From Sphingomonadales bacterium (lineage in GTDB: Bacteria > Pseudomonadota > Alphaproteobacteria > Sphingomonadales > Sphingomonadaceae), in assembly GCA_028868535.1 (NCBI GenBank), contig JAGWUH010000003.1:1-64000 (forward strand): a stretch of 64,000 nt of DNA, given 5' to 3'. The translations under genes and the position numbers were made by a program. The notes below the pieces were generated by a model that was not told where the DNA came from, did no database searches, and saw only the letters and a list, made by a program, of their open reading frames with translations. This document shows positions 56,653-64,000 of the stretch, piece by piece. Positions within the stretch are counted from its first letter, which is position 1. Each line of letters opens with the position of its first letter.

Positions 56653-58146
56653 ATGACAGAGACTTATCCACCGCGCGCGCAACGCAGGCTGATCGTGCTG
56701 TTCTCGATGGCAGCGGCGATCATGAACCAGATCGACACGACGATCGCCAATGTCGCCCTGCCGCACATGCAGGGCACGACATCCGCCTCGCGCGAGCAGA
56801 TCGTCTGGGTGCTGACCTCGTACATCATCGCGCTGGCCATCGCGACGCCGATGACCGGCTGGCTGGCGAGCCGGTTCGGCCGGCGGCGACTGCTGCTGGG
56901 GTCGATCATCGCCTTCACCGGGACCTCGGTGCTGTGCGGGCTGTCGACCACCCTGCCCGAGCTGATCCTGTTCCGCGTGCTGCAGGGCGCGTCGGGATCG
57001 GCGCTGGTGCCGATGGCGCAGGCGACGCTGCTCGACATCAATCCGCCGGAGGAACACGGGCGTGCGATGGCGGTGTTCGGGCTGGCGGCGATCCTGGGGC
57101 CGCTGGTGGGACCGGTGCTGGGCGGGTGGCTGACCGCCCAGTTTTCCTGGCACTGGGTGTTCCTGATCAACCTGCCGATGGGTGCGATCGCGTTCGTGGG
57201 CCTGCGCCGCGTGTTGCCGGAGTTCCGCGATGCCAGCCCGCGACGGTTCGGCTTCTTCGGCTTTGCCCTGCTGGCACTGGCGGTGGGGTCGTTCCAGTTG
57301 ATGATGGACCGCGGGCAATTGCTCGACTGGTTCGAGGCGCGCGAAATCTGGATCGAGGCGACGGTGGCCGTGCTGGCGCTGTTCCTGTTCGCGGTACATT
57401 CCCTGACTTCCCCCGAACCTTTCGTGCGGCTCGCCATCTTTCGCGACCGCAACTACGTGATCGCGACGGTGATCGGATTTTTCCTCGGGATCATGGTCTA
57501 CGGCGTGCTGTCGCTGTTGCCGCCGATGCTGGCGGAGCTGTTTGCGCATCCGATCGTCCTCATCGGGCTGGTGACGGCGCCACGCGGCCTGGGCACGGCG
57601 TTCACGACGCTGGTAATGGCGCGGTTCATCAACCGGATGGACCAGCGGCTGCTGGTGTTCTGCGGACTTCTGGCGTCGGCCGGTTCGGCGCTGCTGCTGT
57701 CACGGCTGTCGCTGCAGGCGGACGACACGCTGGTGATGGTATCGGGGTTCGTCAACGGCATGGGATCGAGCATGATCTTCGTGCCATTGGCATCGATGTC
57801 CTTCGCCACCCTGCCCCGCCTCTATCGCAACGAAGGCGCGGCGATGGGGACGCTCATGCGATACGTCGGATCGGCTTTCGGGATCTCGGTCCTGGAGGCG
57901 TTGACCGCGCGCAATGCGGCGGTCGTGCAATCGCGGTTGACCGAGCGGGTGACGGTGGACAACCCGGTGCTGGCCTGGGCCTTGCCCGGGATCGACCCGG
58001 GCCAGGCCGAGGCGGCCGGCGCGCTGGTGCGGGCGGTAGGGGCACAGGCCGCGATGGTGTCGTACATCGACGCATTCTGGCTGCTGGCCTTCGTGGGCGC
58101 GGCAGCGTTGCCGCTGGTGCTGCTGCTGCGCAAGCCGGGAACTTGA
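56653..58146 (+). CDS. DHA2-family multidrug efflux MFS (EmrB-like)
   Basis: A 497-residue 14-segment MFS of the DHA2 family. LPHMQGTTSASREQIVWVLTSYIIALAIATPMTGWLASRFGRR is broken up here as motif D1 (start) and motif A (LASRFGRRR), followed by LFRVLQGASGSALVPMAQ (segment 4-5) and LGPLVGPVLGGWL (motif C of exporters). Drug or toxic-compound export is expected. The ATG at 56653 follows GGAG; a longer frame to 56269 overlaps the divergent carrier and is rejected. An HlyD-type partner gene, common with EmrB, is absent here. Confidence 0.88.
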   Translation: MTETYPPRAQRRLIVLFSMAAAIMNQIDTTIANVALPHMQGTTSASREQIVWVLTSYIIALAIATPMTGWLASRFGRRRLLLGSIIAFTGTSVLCGLSTTLPELILFRVLQGASGSALVPMAQATLLDINPPEEHGRAMAVFGLAAILGPLVGPVLGGWLTAQFSWHWVFLINLPMGAIAFVGLRRVLPEFRDASPRRFGFFGFALLALAVGSFQLMMDRGQLLDWFEAREIWIEATVAVLALFLFAVHSLTSPEPFVRLAIFRDRNYVIATVIGFFLGIMVYGVLSLLPPMLAELFAHPIVLIGLVTAPRGLGTAFTTLVMARFINRMDQRLLVFCGLLASAGSALLLSRLSLQADDTLVMVSGFVNGMGSSMIFVPLASMSFATLPRLYRNEGAAMGTLMRYVGSAFGISVLEALTARNAAVVQSRLTERVTVDNPVLAWALPGIDPGQAEAAGALVRAVGAQAAMVSYIDAFWLLAFVGAAALPLVLLLRKPGT

Positions 58147-58161
58147 GGGGGAACGGGGACC

Positions 58162-59148
58162 ATGAACGGGAACGGACGAGGCGGCGGCCGGCTGCCGGGA
58201 TTGGAGGCGCTGCGCTTCGTGGCCGCTGCGTGCGTGCTGCTGCTGCATACCCGCGCCGTCTATGGCGGCACCCCGGTGTTCGCGCGCGGGTACCTGGGGG
58301 TCGATTTCTTCCTGATGTTGAGCGGGTTCCTGATGGCGCGGGTGCAGGAACCGCGGCTGGACAGCGGCATGGAGCAATGGGGGTTCCTGTGGAAGCGCTA
58401 CAAGCGCCTGTGGCCGATGATGACGGCGGGCACCCTGCTAGGAATGCCGATGCAATGGGTGCGATCGCGCGGGGCGGGTGACTTTGTCGAGGTCGTCGCG
58501 CTCAACCTGATGCTCTTGCCCACGCTGGACCAGCCGTTCGTATTCCCGGTCAACATCCCGGCCTGGACGATCTTCTACGAACTGTTCGCCAATGCCTGCC
58601 ACGTCCTGGGCTTGCGGCACCTGCGGCGGTGGTGGCTGCCGGTTGCGATCGCGCTGCTGGCTCCGGCGGAAGCGTGGATCGCCCTGCACTGGCAGGGGCT
58701 TGACGTCGGCGCCAGGCCGGCGACGTTCGCGGCCGGGGCGGTGCGGGTGATCTTTGCCTACATGATCGGGATGGGACTTTCGCGCTGGTGGCGCGCGGGC
58801 CCGGTGCTGCCGGTGCCCGCGATCCCGGCGATCCTGGCCATGCCCGTGGTGCTGGTGCTCGGCTGGGCGCTGGGCCTGGGGGGTGCGTGGTTCGACCTGG
58901 CGTTCGTGGTGCTGGTGGCGCCGGTGATGATCGCGGGCGCGGTCCGGCTGGAGCGGTTCGACCAGATCGCCGGCTGGCTGGGCAGGCTTTCGTTCCCGCT
59001 GTTCGCCTTGCAGATGCCGGTGCTGGAGGGCTTGCGGCACCTGGGCTTTCACGGCTGGTTCGGGGGAACCTGCGCGTTGGGGGTTGGCGTGGCCGGGCTG
59101 TTTCTGTCAGAGACATGGGGCAAACGGCGAAAGGGGAAGACAGCGTGA
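58162..59148 (+). CDS. Acyltransferase 3 family membrane protein
   Basis: A 328-residue integral membrane acyltransferase (OafA/YrhL type), about ten segments. The conserved start is LEALRFVAAACVLLLHTRAV with the catalytic histidine in the first helix, followed by GYLGVDFFLMLSGFLMA and RYKRLWPM. Members acylate sugars, lipids or peptidoglycan. It starts 15 bases after the efflux gene and ends overlapping the crotonase start, so the three may share a transcript. Its acceptor is unknown. Confidence 0.86.
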   Translation: MNGNGRGGGRLPGLEALRFVAAACVLLLHTRAVYGGTPVFARGYLGVDFFLMLSGFLMARVQEPRLDSGMEQWGFLWKRYKRLWPMMTAGTLLGMPMQWVRSRGAGDFVEVVALNLMLLPTLDQPFVFPVNIPAWTIFYELFANACHVLGLRHLRRWWLPVAIALLAPAEAWIALHWQGLDVGARPATFAAGAVRVIFAYMIGMGLSRWWRAGPVLPVPAIPAILAMPVVLVLGWALGLGGAWFDLAFVVLVAPVMIAGAVRLERFDQIAGWLGRLSFPLFALQMPVLEGLRHLGFHGWFGGTCALGVGVAGLFLSETWGKRRKGKTA

Positions 59149-59948
59149 GCGATCCGGTACTGTACGAGCGCGACGAGCAGGGCATCGTGCTGCTGACGCT
59201 GAACCGGCCCGAACTGCGCAATCCGATCACCGACAAGGACATGATCGCGGCGCTGGTGGCGACGCTGGAACGGCTGGACGGCGATCCGCTGGCCCGCGTG
59301 GCGATCCTGACCGGGGCGGGCAAGGGCTTTTCCTCGGGCGGGAACCTGCACCAGATGAAGCCGGGCGGGGACATCAACGCCGGGGTGCCGGTGATCACCC
59401 GCAAGCAGTACAAGCAGGGGGTGCAGCGCCTGCCGCTGGCTTTCGCGGCGCTGGAGGTGCCGGTGATCGCGGCGGTGAACGGCGCGGCGGTGGGCGCGGG
59501 GTGCGACCTGACCTGCATGTGTGACCTGCGCATTGCCGGGGAGAGCGCGAAGTTCGCCGAGAGCTTCGTCAAACTCGGGCTGATCGCGGGCGATGGCGGC
59601 TCGTGGCTGCTGCCGCGGGTGATCGGCTGGTCGAAGGCGGCGGAGATGGCGCTGACCGGGGACATGATCGACGCGCGCGAGGCGCTGGCCTGCGGGCTGG
59701 TGTCGCAGGTCGTGCCCGATGCCGAGTTGATCGATGCTGCCTATGCACTGGCCCGGCGGATCGCCGCCAATCCGCCGCACGCGGTGCGGATGACCAAGCG
59801 CCTGCTGTGGGAGGGTCGGCGCAGCGACCTCGGCACCTTGCTCGACATGGCGGCGGCCATGCAGGCGCTGGCGCATTCGACCGGCGACCACGCGGAAGCG
59901 GTCGACGCCTTCCTGGAAAAACGCGAGGCGAAGTTCACCGGGGATTGA
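59145..59948 (+). CDS. Enoyl-CoA hydratase/isomerase family protein
   Basis: A 267-residue crotonase-fold enzyme. The oxyanion-hole motifs are GKGFSSGGNLHQM and NGAAVGAGCDLTCMCDLRIA, followed by FVKLGLIAGDGGSWLLPR with a possible catalytic acid nearby. It would act on an enoyl-CoA or related thioester. The start is a GTG at 59145 overlapping the acyltransferase stop, with AAGGGGAAG upstream. The next gene, ribB, starts 49 bases later behind its own regulatory sequence. Confidence 0.9.
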   Translation: MSDPVLYERDEQGIVLLTLNRPELRNPITDKDMIAALVATLERLDGDPLARVAILTGAGKGFSSGGNLHQMKPGGDINAGVPVITRKQYKQGVQRLPLAFAALEVPVIAAVNGAAVGAGCDLTCMCDLRIAGESAKFAESFVKLGLIAGDGGSWLLPRVIGWSKAAEMALTGDMIDAREALACGLVSQVVPDAELIDAAYALARRIAANPPHAVRMTKRLLWEGRRSDLGTLLDMAAAMQALAHSTGDHAEAVDAFLEKREAKFTGD

Positions 59949-60004
59949 TGTGATCGAATCGCTTGCCGTCACATTGCGATGTGATACGGTGTGATCATGT
60001 CACA
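59949..60004. promoter_or_regulatory. Cluster of TGTGA/TCACA half-sites at the ribB start
   Basis: Five half-sites lie in 56 bases: TGTGA at 59949, 59980 and 59990, TCACA at 59969 and 60000. TCACAT-TGCG-ATGTGA (59969-59984) is a perfect inverted repeat, and TGTGA-TCATG-TCACA (59990-60004) has perfect arms and covers the ribB ATG at 59997. This is what one expects of a repressor-binding array. The regulator could be the helix-turn-helix at the N-terminus of RibB itself, or a CRP/FNR-like protein, though the spacer of 5 differs from the CRP norm of 6. Confidence 0.6.
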
Positions 60005-61283
60005 GACCCTGATCCAACGCGTTCGCGTCCTCGTCTCCGAAGGCACCATGACCCGCGCCGGCCTGGCGCGCGCCGCGGGCCTTCATGCCAACACCCTGCG
60101 CGACTGCACCGAGCCCGACTGGAACCCGACCAGCGAGACGCTGAGCAAGCTGGAACGCTTCCTGATGGCGAACGACGAGCGGCCGGTGCTGGTGAGCATC
60201 GAGGAGATCATCGACGAAGCGCGCAACGGGCGCATGTTCATCCTGGTCGACGATGAGGACCGCGAGAACGAGGGTGACCTGGTGATCCCGGCGCAGATGG
60301 CGACTCCGGGTGCCGTCAATTTCATGGCGACGCACGGGCGCGGGCTGATCTGCCTGACGTTGACCGGCGAGCGCTGCGACCAGCTTGGCCTGACGATGAT
60401 GAGCCGGCAGAACGGTACGCGGCACGAGACCGCGTTCACCGTCTCGATCGAGGCGCGCGAGGGCGTGACCACCGGCATCTCGGCGGCGGACCGGGCACGA
60501 ACGATCTCCGTTGCGATCGACGGCACCAAAGGCAAGGACGACCTGGTCACCCCCGGCCACGTGTTCCCGCTGCGCGCGCGCGACGGCGGCGTGCTGGTGC
60601 GCACCGGCCATACCGAGGCCGCCTGCGACATCTCGCGGCTCGCGGGCCTCAATCCTTCGGGCGTGATCTGCGAGATCATGAAGGACGACGGGACGATGGC
60701 GCGGATGGACGATCTCGTCGCCTTCGCGCGGCTGCACGACCTCAAGATCGGCACGATCCGCGACCTGATCGCCTATCGCCGCAAGCACGACCGCATGGTC
60801 GAGCGCAAGGCCGAGCTCGACTTCACCAGCCGCTGGGGCGGGCAGTGGAAGGCAATGACCTTCTTCAACAAGGCCACCGGCGACGAGACCGTGGCGCTGG
60901 TCAAGGGCCGGATCGACCCGGCGCAGCCGACGCTGGTGCGGATGCACACGCTGTCGGTGTTCGCCGACATCTTCGGCGAGGAAAGCGACCGCTCGTCGCT
61001 GCTGAACCGTTCGATGGAGATCATCGCCGAGGCCGGGTGCGGCGTCATCGTCGTCATCAACCGGCCGATGCAGCGGCTGATGAGCCGCACGATCGAAATC
61101 AAGAGCGGCTATCGCGCCGGCGATCCGGCACCGATCGAGGAACTGCGCGACTATGGCGTGGGCGCGCAGATCCTCGCGGAACTGGGCGTGCACGACATGG
61201 TGCTGCTGACCAACACCCACCATTCGCTGGTTGCCCTGGAAGGTTATGGGCTTAACATCGTCGGCGAACGCAAGATCGATTGA
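59997..61283 (+). CDS. ribB: 3,4-dihydroxy-2-butanone 4-phosphate synthase with N-terminal HTH and GCHII-like C-terminus
   Basis: A 428-residue protein in three parts. Residues about 1-60 read as an XRE-type helix-turn-helix ([19 protein letters not shown], then [14 protein letters not shown]). Residues about 65-270 are a complete RibB domain ([41 protein letters not shown]), which makes the four-carbon unit of riboflavin. The rest resembles GTP cyclohydrolase II ([38 protein letters not shown]) but lacks the three zinc cysteines, so it is probably inactive. The ATG at 59997 has no Shine-Dalgarno sequence and lies in a palindrome. A GTG two codons earlier is possible. Confidence 0.92.
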   Translation: MSQTLIQRVRVLVSEGTMTRAGLARAAGLHANTLRDCTEPDWNPTSETLSKLERFLMANDERPVLVSIEEIIDEARNGRMFILVDDEDRENEGDLVIPAQMATPGAVNFMATHGRGLICLTLTGERCDQLGLTMMSRQNGTRHETAFTVSIEAREGVTTGISAADRARTISVAIDGTKGKDDLVTPGHVFPLRARDGGVLVRTGHTEAACDISRLAGLNPSGVICEIMKDDGTMARMDDLVAFARLHDLKIGTIRDLIAYRRKHDRMVERKAELDFTSRWGGQWKAMTFFNKATGDETVALVKGRIDPAQPTLVRMHTLSVFADIFGEESDRSSLLNRSMEIIAEAGCGVIVVINRPMQRLMSRTIEIKSGYRAGDPAPIEELRDYGVGAQILAELGVHDMVLLTNTHHSLVALEGYGLNIVGERKID

Positions 61284-61296
61284 GGGAGGCCGGAAA

Positions 61297-61719
61297 GTGG
61301 CGCGATTTCTGATTGTCGAGGCGCGGTTCTACGACCACCTCAACGACATGCTGGTGGCAGGCGCCAAGGCGGCGCTGAAGGCGGCCGGACACCAGGCCGA
61401 AGTGGTGACGGTGCCGGGGGCGCTGGAGATTCCGGGGGCGATCTCGCTGGCCGACGCCTCGGGCGCCTATGACGGCTATGTCGCGATCGGCGTGGTGATC
61501 CGGGGCGAGACCTATCACTTCGAGATCGTCGCCGGCGAAAGCGCGCGCGGGATCATGGCGCTGACGATGGACGGCATCGCCATCGGCAACGGCATCCTGA
61601 CAGTCGAGAACGAGGCGCAGGCGCTGGTCCGCGCCGACCCTGCGCAGAAGGACAAGGGCGGCGAGGCGGCGAAGGCGGCGATCGCGCTGCTCGACCTCAA
61701 GGGCCGCTTTGGTGGCTGA
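61297..61719 (+). CDS. ribH: 6,7-dimethyl-8-ribityllumazine synthase
   Basis: A 140-residue lumazine synthase, the penultimate enzyme of riboflavin synthesis, which joins the RibB product to the pyrimidine. Conserved parts are [27 protein letters not shown] and [13 protein letters not shown]. The start is a GTG at 61297 with GGGAGG upstream, giving [15 protein letters not shown]. It follows ribB by 13 bases and overlaps the next gene, so ribB-ribH-aldo/keto reductase form an operon. ribD, ribE and an active ribA are not in the window. Confidence 0.94.
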   Translation: MARFLIVEARFYDHLNDMLVAGAKAALKAAGHQAEVVTVPGALEIPGAISLADASGAYDGYVAIGVVIRGETYHFEIVAGESARGIMALTMDGIAIGNGILTVENEAQALVRADPAQKDKGGEAAKAAIALLDLKGRFGG

Positions 61720-62647
61720 CTGGGCCGCCGGCCATGCGGGGCTTGGTGGCATCCGCCTGGTGTTCGGCGGCAACGTCTTCGGCTGGACGCTCGATCGCGA
61801 CCGCAGCTTTGCGGTGCTCGACGCGTTCTACGAGTGTGGCGGACGGATGATCGACACGGCCGAGGGCTATTCGGCGTGGATCCCCGGCAACAAGGGCGGC
61901 GAATCCGAGGCGATCATCGGCGAATGGCTGCAGGCGCGCGGTGTTCGGGGCGACATGCGGCTGGGCACCAAGACTGGCATGGGCGGGCCGCCGGGCGCCT
62001 ATGCGCCGGACAAGGTGGCGGCGGCGCTCGCCGGGTCGCTGGAGCGGCTGCGCACGGACTACGTCGATCTCTACTACGTCCATCGCGATGACGTCACGGC
62101 GTCGCTGGCCGACATCGTAGCGGTGTTCGACGGTTTGGCGGCAACCGGACTGGCGCGCGAGCTCGGCGTCTCGAACATGACGGCCGACCGACTGACCGAA
62201 GCCAACGCCATTGCCGCGCGGCATGGCAAGCGCGGGTTCACCGTGTGCCAGCCGCAGTACAACCTGGTGTGGCGCGGCGATTACGAAGGCGCGCTGCAAC
62301 AGGCCTGCGTCGCGCAGGGGGTTGCCGCCCTGCCCTATTACGGGCTGGCATCGGGTTTCCTCACCGGGAAGTTCGGTTCCGAGGCGGACTGGCACGGTTC
62401 GACCCGCGCCGTGGCGTTGAAGGGGTTTGCCGACAACGGCGGCTGGCGGACGCTGGAAGCGATGCGCGCGGTGGCCGCCGAGACCGGCGCGACACTGGCG
62501 GCGATCGCCTTGGCCTGGCTGAACAGCCGGCCCGGGGTGGCGGCGCCGCTGGCCAGCGCGACCTCGCCCGCGCAAGTGCGCGAGATTTGCGCCGGTGCCA
62601 CCCTGACGCTGACCCCAGGGCAACTGGCCGTGCTCGAGACGGCCTGA
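61712..62647 (+). CDS. Aldo/keto reductase
   Basis: A 311-residue aldo/keto reductase-like protein. The catalytic tetrad can be placed: the aspartate in MIDTAEGYS, the tyrosine in the same stretch, the lysine in LGTKTGMG and the histidine in [22 protein letters not shown] and the late [12 protein letters not shown] segment fit NADPH binding. Substrate unknown. The start is a GTG at 61712 overlapping the ribH stop by 8 bases. Co-translation with ribH is striking but its meaning for flavin metabolism is unproven. Confidence 0.85.
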   Translation: MADWAAGHAGLGGIRLVFGGNVFGWTLDRDRSFAVLDAFYECGGRMIDTAEGYSAWIPGNKGGESEAIIGEWLQARGVRGDMRLGTKTGMGGPPGAYAPDKVAAALAGSLERLRTDYVDLYYVHRDDVTASLADIVAVFDGLAATGLARELGVSNMTADRLTEANAIAARHGKRGFTVCQPQYNLVWRGDYEGALQQACVAQGVAALPYYGLASGFLTGKFGSEADWHGSTRAVALKGFADNGGWRTLEAMRAVAAETGATLAAIALAWLNSRPGVAAPLASATSPAQVREICAGATLTLTPGQLAVLETA

Positions 62648-62697
62648 ACCCGCGCTACGGCGGGGAACCATCACCGCTCTCACCGCTTGGTGTGGCG

Positions 62698-63012
62698 ATG
62701 AACGGTCCGGTTGCATGGTTCGGCGCGATAGGCGCAATTCTCGCCTCCGCGATCCTGGCCGGCGACTTCGGCCGCCGGGCGAGCGGCTGGGCGTTCGTGC
62801 TGTTCATGGCGGTATCGGTGGCGTGGATCGCATCCGGGGTGGGAAGCCGCACCTGGCCGCTGGTGATCCAGAATGCGATCCTGCTGGGCATCGACACCTG
62901 GGGCGCCTGGCAGTTTTTGCTCAATCCGCACAAGAAAAAGGTGATCGAGCGGCAGGAGGAGCTCGCCGAGGAGGCCGAGACCGAAGTGTCCGCCGAAGAA
63001 GCGCTCGCCTGA
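62698..63012 (+). CDS. Small membrane protein with acidic tail
   Basis: A 104-residue protein with three hydrophobic segments (about 4-22, 28-46 and 53-72) followed by a Lys-rich turn (NPHKKKVIERQEE) and a Glu-rich tail. Segments with WPLVIQNAILLGIDTWGAWQFLL resemble the YgjV-type small membrane proteins. No function can be read. The ATG at 62698 is used, with a GTG two codons upstream also possible. It lies 50 bases after the aldo/keto reductase gene. Confidence 0.65.
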   Translation: MNGPVAWFGAIGAILASAILAGDFGRRASGWAFVLFMAVSVAWIASGVGSRTWPLVIQNAILLGIDTWGAWQFLLNPHKKKVIERQEELAEEAETEVSAEEALA

Positions 63013-63093
63013 GGCATCGCCAAGTCTTGCGCAATCCTTGCCGGGCGTATGGGGAAGAATTCCTGCAACCGTTTGCCCGAAATGTTTGGACTT

Positions 63094-63111
63094 GGTGAAT
63101 TAATGTTCACC
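63094..63111. promoter_or_regulatory. Palindromic operator-like site
   Basis: GGTGAA (63094-63099) and TTCACC (63106-63111) are perfect arms around TTAATG, 60 bases before the small gene at 63171. Its form fits a site for a dimeric winged-helix or similar repressor, such as the MarR-like protein encoded just downstream. Confidence 0.5.
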
Positions 63112-63170
63112 ATGCCGCCTCGCCACTTTCCGGGCGCAGGCGCCGCCTCGCATTCGGAACAGGCTCCATT

Positions 63171-63335
63171 ATGGACGGACAGCGCACCCTCTCGGACGTC
63201 ATGGCGCAATTGCACGCGTGTCTCGACGATCTCGACCGTCTGGGCGCGGTGCTGGCGGCCGCGCATCTGAGCGCATGCCTCGACGCCCTGGCGGGTGACG
63301 AGCAGGAGGCGGCATTCAGCTCCGATACGGAATGA
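63171..63335 (+). CDS. Small protein of 54 residues
   Basis: An ATG at 63171 opens a 54-codon frame ending in TGA at 63333, encoding a helical, Ala/Leu/Asp-rich protein (MDGQRTLSDVMAQLHACLDD at the start) with two cysteines and an acidic end. Heptad-like spacing of leucines suggests a dimerising helix. It lies between a palindromic site and the MarR-like gene, so it may belong to that regulator's unit. I do not recognise a family. Confidence 0.5.
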   Translation: MDGQRTLSDVMAQLHACLDDLDRLGAVLAAAHLSACLDALAGDEQEAAFSSDTE

Positions 63336-63398
63336 TCTCGCATCGCAATCCGGCGCGCGCCGGGCTGGAGTGAACCTCCACCACGGAGGCAAGCTAAG

Positions 63399-63914
63399 AT
63401 GACGGCCAGGCGGCCGGAGCTTTCAGCAGGGACGAGCATTCACGCGCCCGCCGCGGAACCGGGGGGCGGCGACGGGGAGATGGTCGCGGACGATCCGGCC
63501 GATCGTCTTGCCGCGATCGGCCACACCCTGCTGGCGTTGGCGCACGACCTGCGTGCGCCGGGCGCGGGCGAACGCGCGGCCGGTGGGGGGCTGCAATTGG
63601 GCGTGATCGCGCGACGGGCCTATGGCGACCGGCGCCGGCGCGCGGCCGTGTTCGGCGACGAGGCGCTGTTCGGCGAGCCGGCGTGGGACGTCCTGCTCGA
63701 CCTGTTCGTGGCGGCACAGGAAGGTAAGCGCGTGGCCGTCACCAGTGCCTGCATCGGCGCCGCGGTGCCGGCGACGACGGCGCTGCGCTGGCTGGCGGTG
63801 CTGGAACGCAAGGGGCTGGTGCGGCGCGAGGCCGATGCCGACGATGCCCGGCGGGTGTTCGTGCGGCTGTCCGGCGAGGGGTTTCGCCGGATGGCGGCGT
63901 ACTTCGCGGCGTAG
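63399..63914 (+). CDS. MarR-like winged-helix regulator
   Basis: A 171-residue protein. The first about 30 residues are low-complexity, then a helical stretch (LAAIGHTLLALAHDLRAP) and a winged helix: PAWDVLLDLFVAAQEGKRVAVTS, SACIGAAVPATTALRWLAVLERKGLVRREAD and DDARRVFVRLSGEGFRRM. The helix-wing order is that of MarR-type repressors in sphingomonads. The ATG at 63399 has GGAGG upstream. Its targets are unknown, but the GGTGAA/TTCACC site 288 bases upstream is a candidate. A ligand is not predictable. Confidence 0.78.
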   Translation: MTARRPELSAGTSIHAPAAEPGGGDGEMVADDPADRLAAIGHTLLALAHDLRAPGAGERAAGGGLQLGVIARRAYGDRRRRAAVFGDEALFGEPAWDVLLDLFVAAQEGKRVAVTSACIGAAVPATTALRWLAVLERKGLVRREADADDARRVFVRLSGEGFRRMAAYFAA

Positions 63915-64000
63915 GGCGGGGCGAGGTTCGTCGCCGCGCCGCGCACCCTGTCCGTGAATCAGCCGGCGAGCCGGCCGAAGGCCCCTGCCCCGGCGTACTT

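Noticed and set aside
59949..59996. FMN riboswitch before ribB
   Set aside because: The gap after the crotonase gene is only 48 bases, far too short, and no RFN-like conserved segments are seen.

Overview
The window is GC-rich chromosomal DNA from an alphaproteobacterium, most likely Sphingomonadales (Novosphingobium- or Sphingomonas-like). The evidence is the gene content and order (mreB-mreC-mreD-PBP2-rodA; glyQ-glyS-ppdK; rplY-pth-ychF; DUF1343 with a DOMON-like partner), a TonB-dependent receptor clustered with a flavin-dependent halogenase, a palindromic repeat of a type common in this order, and many ATGA start/stop overlaps. I see no transposase, integrase, prophage, CRISPR array or rRNA. 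Species assignment is inference.

Layout. 1-510: no confident gene, one inverted repeat. 511-4974: small membrane protein, MoxR ATPase, three tandem GFA-fold proteins, a VWA protein paired with MoxR, and a DOPA-dioxygenase-like enzyme. 5072-9180 (minus): MFS carrier, methyltransferase, muramidase-family protein with DOMON-like partner. 9226-13883 (plus): tyrS, PilZ protein, then an MFS-cysK-hydrolase operon. 13880-16122 (minus): acyl-CoA dehydrogenase and hisI. 16123-16479: structured intergenic DNA ending in a strong terminator, a possible small RNA. 16480-23802: comF, a methyltransferase and the glyQ-glyS-ppdK operon, with a palindromic repeat inside the glyS reading frame. 23948-31234: two TraB/GumN proteins, L25, pth, ychF, a His/Met-rich pair that may handle copper, and a nucleotide pyrophosphatase/phosphodiesterase-like protein. 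31221-33592 (minus): mutL and a lipoprotein. 33862-39634: the cell-elongation operon. 39751-41201: tRNA-Lys, a less GC-rich patch with one secreted hydrolase, and a tRNA-like remnant.

42508-56565 is a sugar-utilisation region. It holds an inner-membrane carrier, a GH36 alpha-galactosidase, a GH68 fructosyltransferase/sucrase and a ROK fructokinase, which together would dismantle raffinose-type sugars or sucrose in the cytoplasm. A LacI-type regulator, a TPR/2-oxoglutarate oxygenase, a flavin-dependent halogenase, a TonB-dependent receptor and a second related carrier follow. Three near-palindromes close to TTCAATCGNTTGAA lie upstream of the first carrier, the receptor and the second carrier, suggesting one LacI regulon spanning both arms.

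56653-63914: a DHA2 efflux pump, an acyltransferase and a crotonase, then riboflavin genes (ribB, ribH) with an aldo/keto reductase, a small membrane protein, a 54-residue protein and a MarR-like regulator. RibB carries an N-terminal XRE-like helix-turn-helix and a GTP cyclohydrolase II-like domain without its zinc cysteines, and its start codon sits in a cluster of TGTGA/TCACA half-sites. This suggests an enzyme that could repress its own gene and is the most unusual hypothesis here. The last 86 bases hold no recognised feature.
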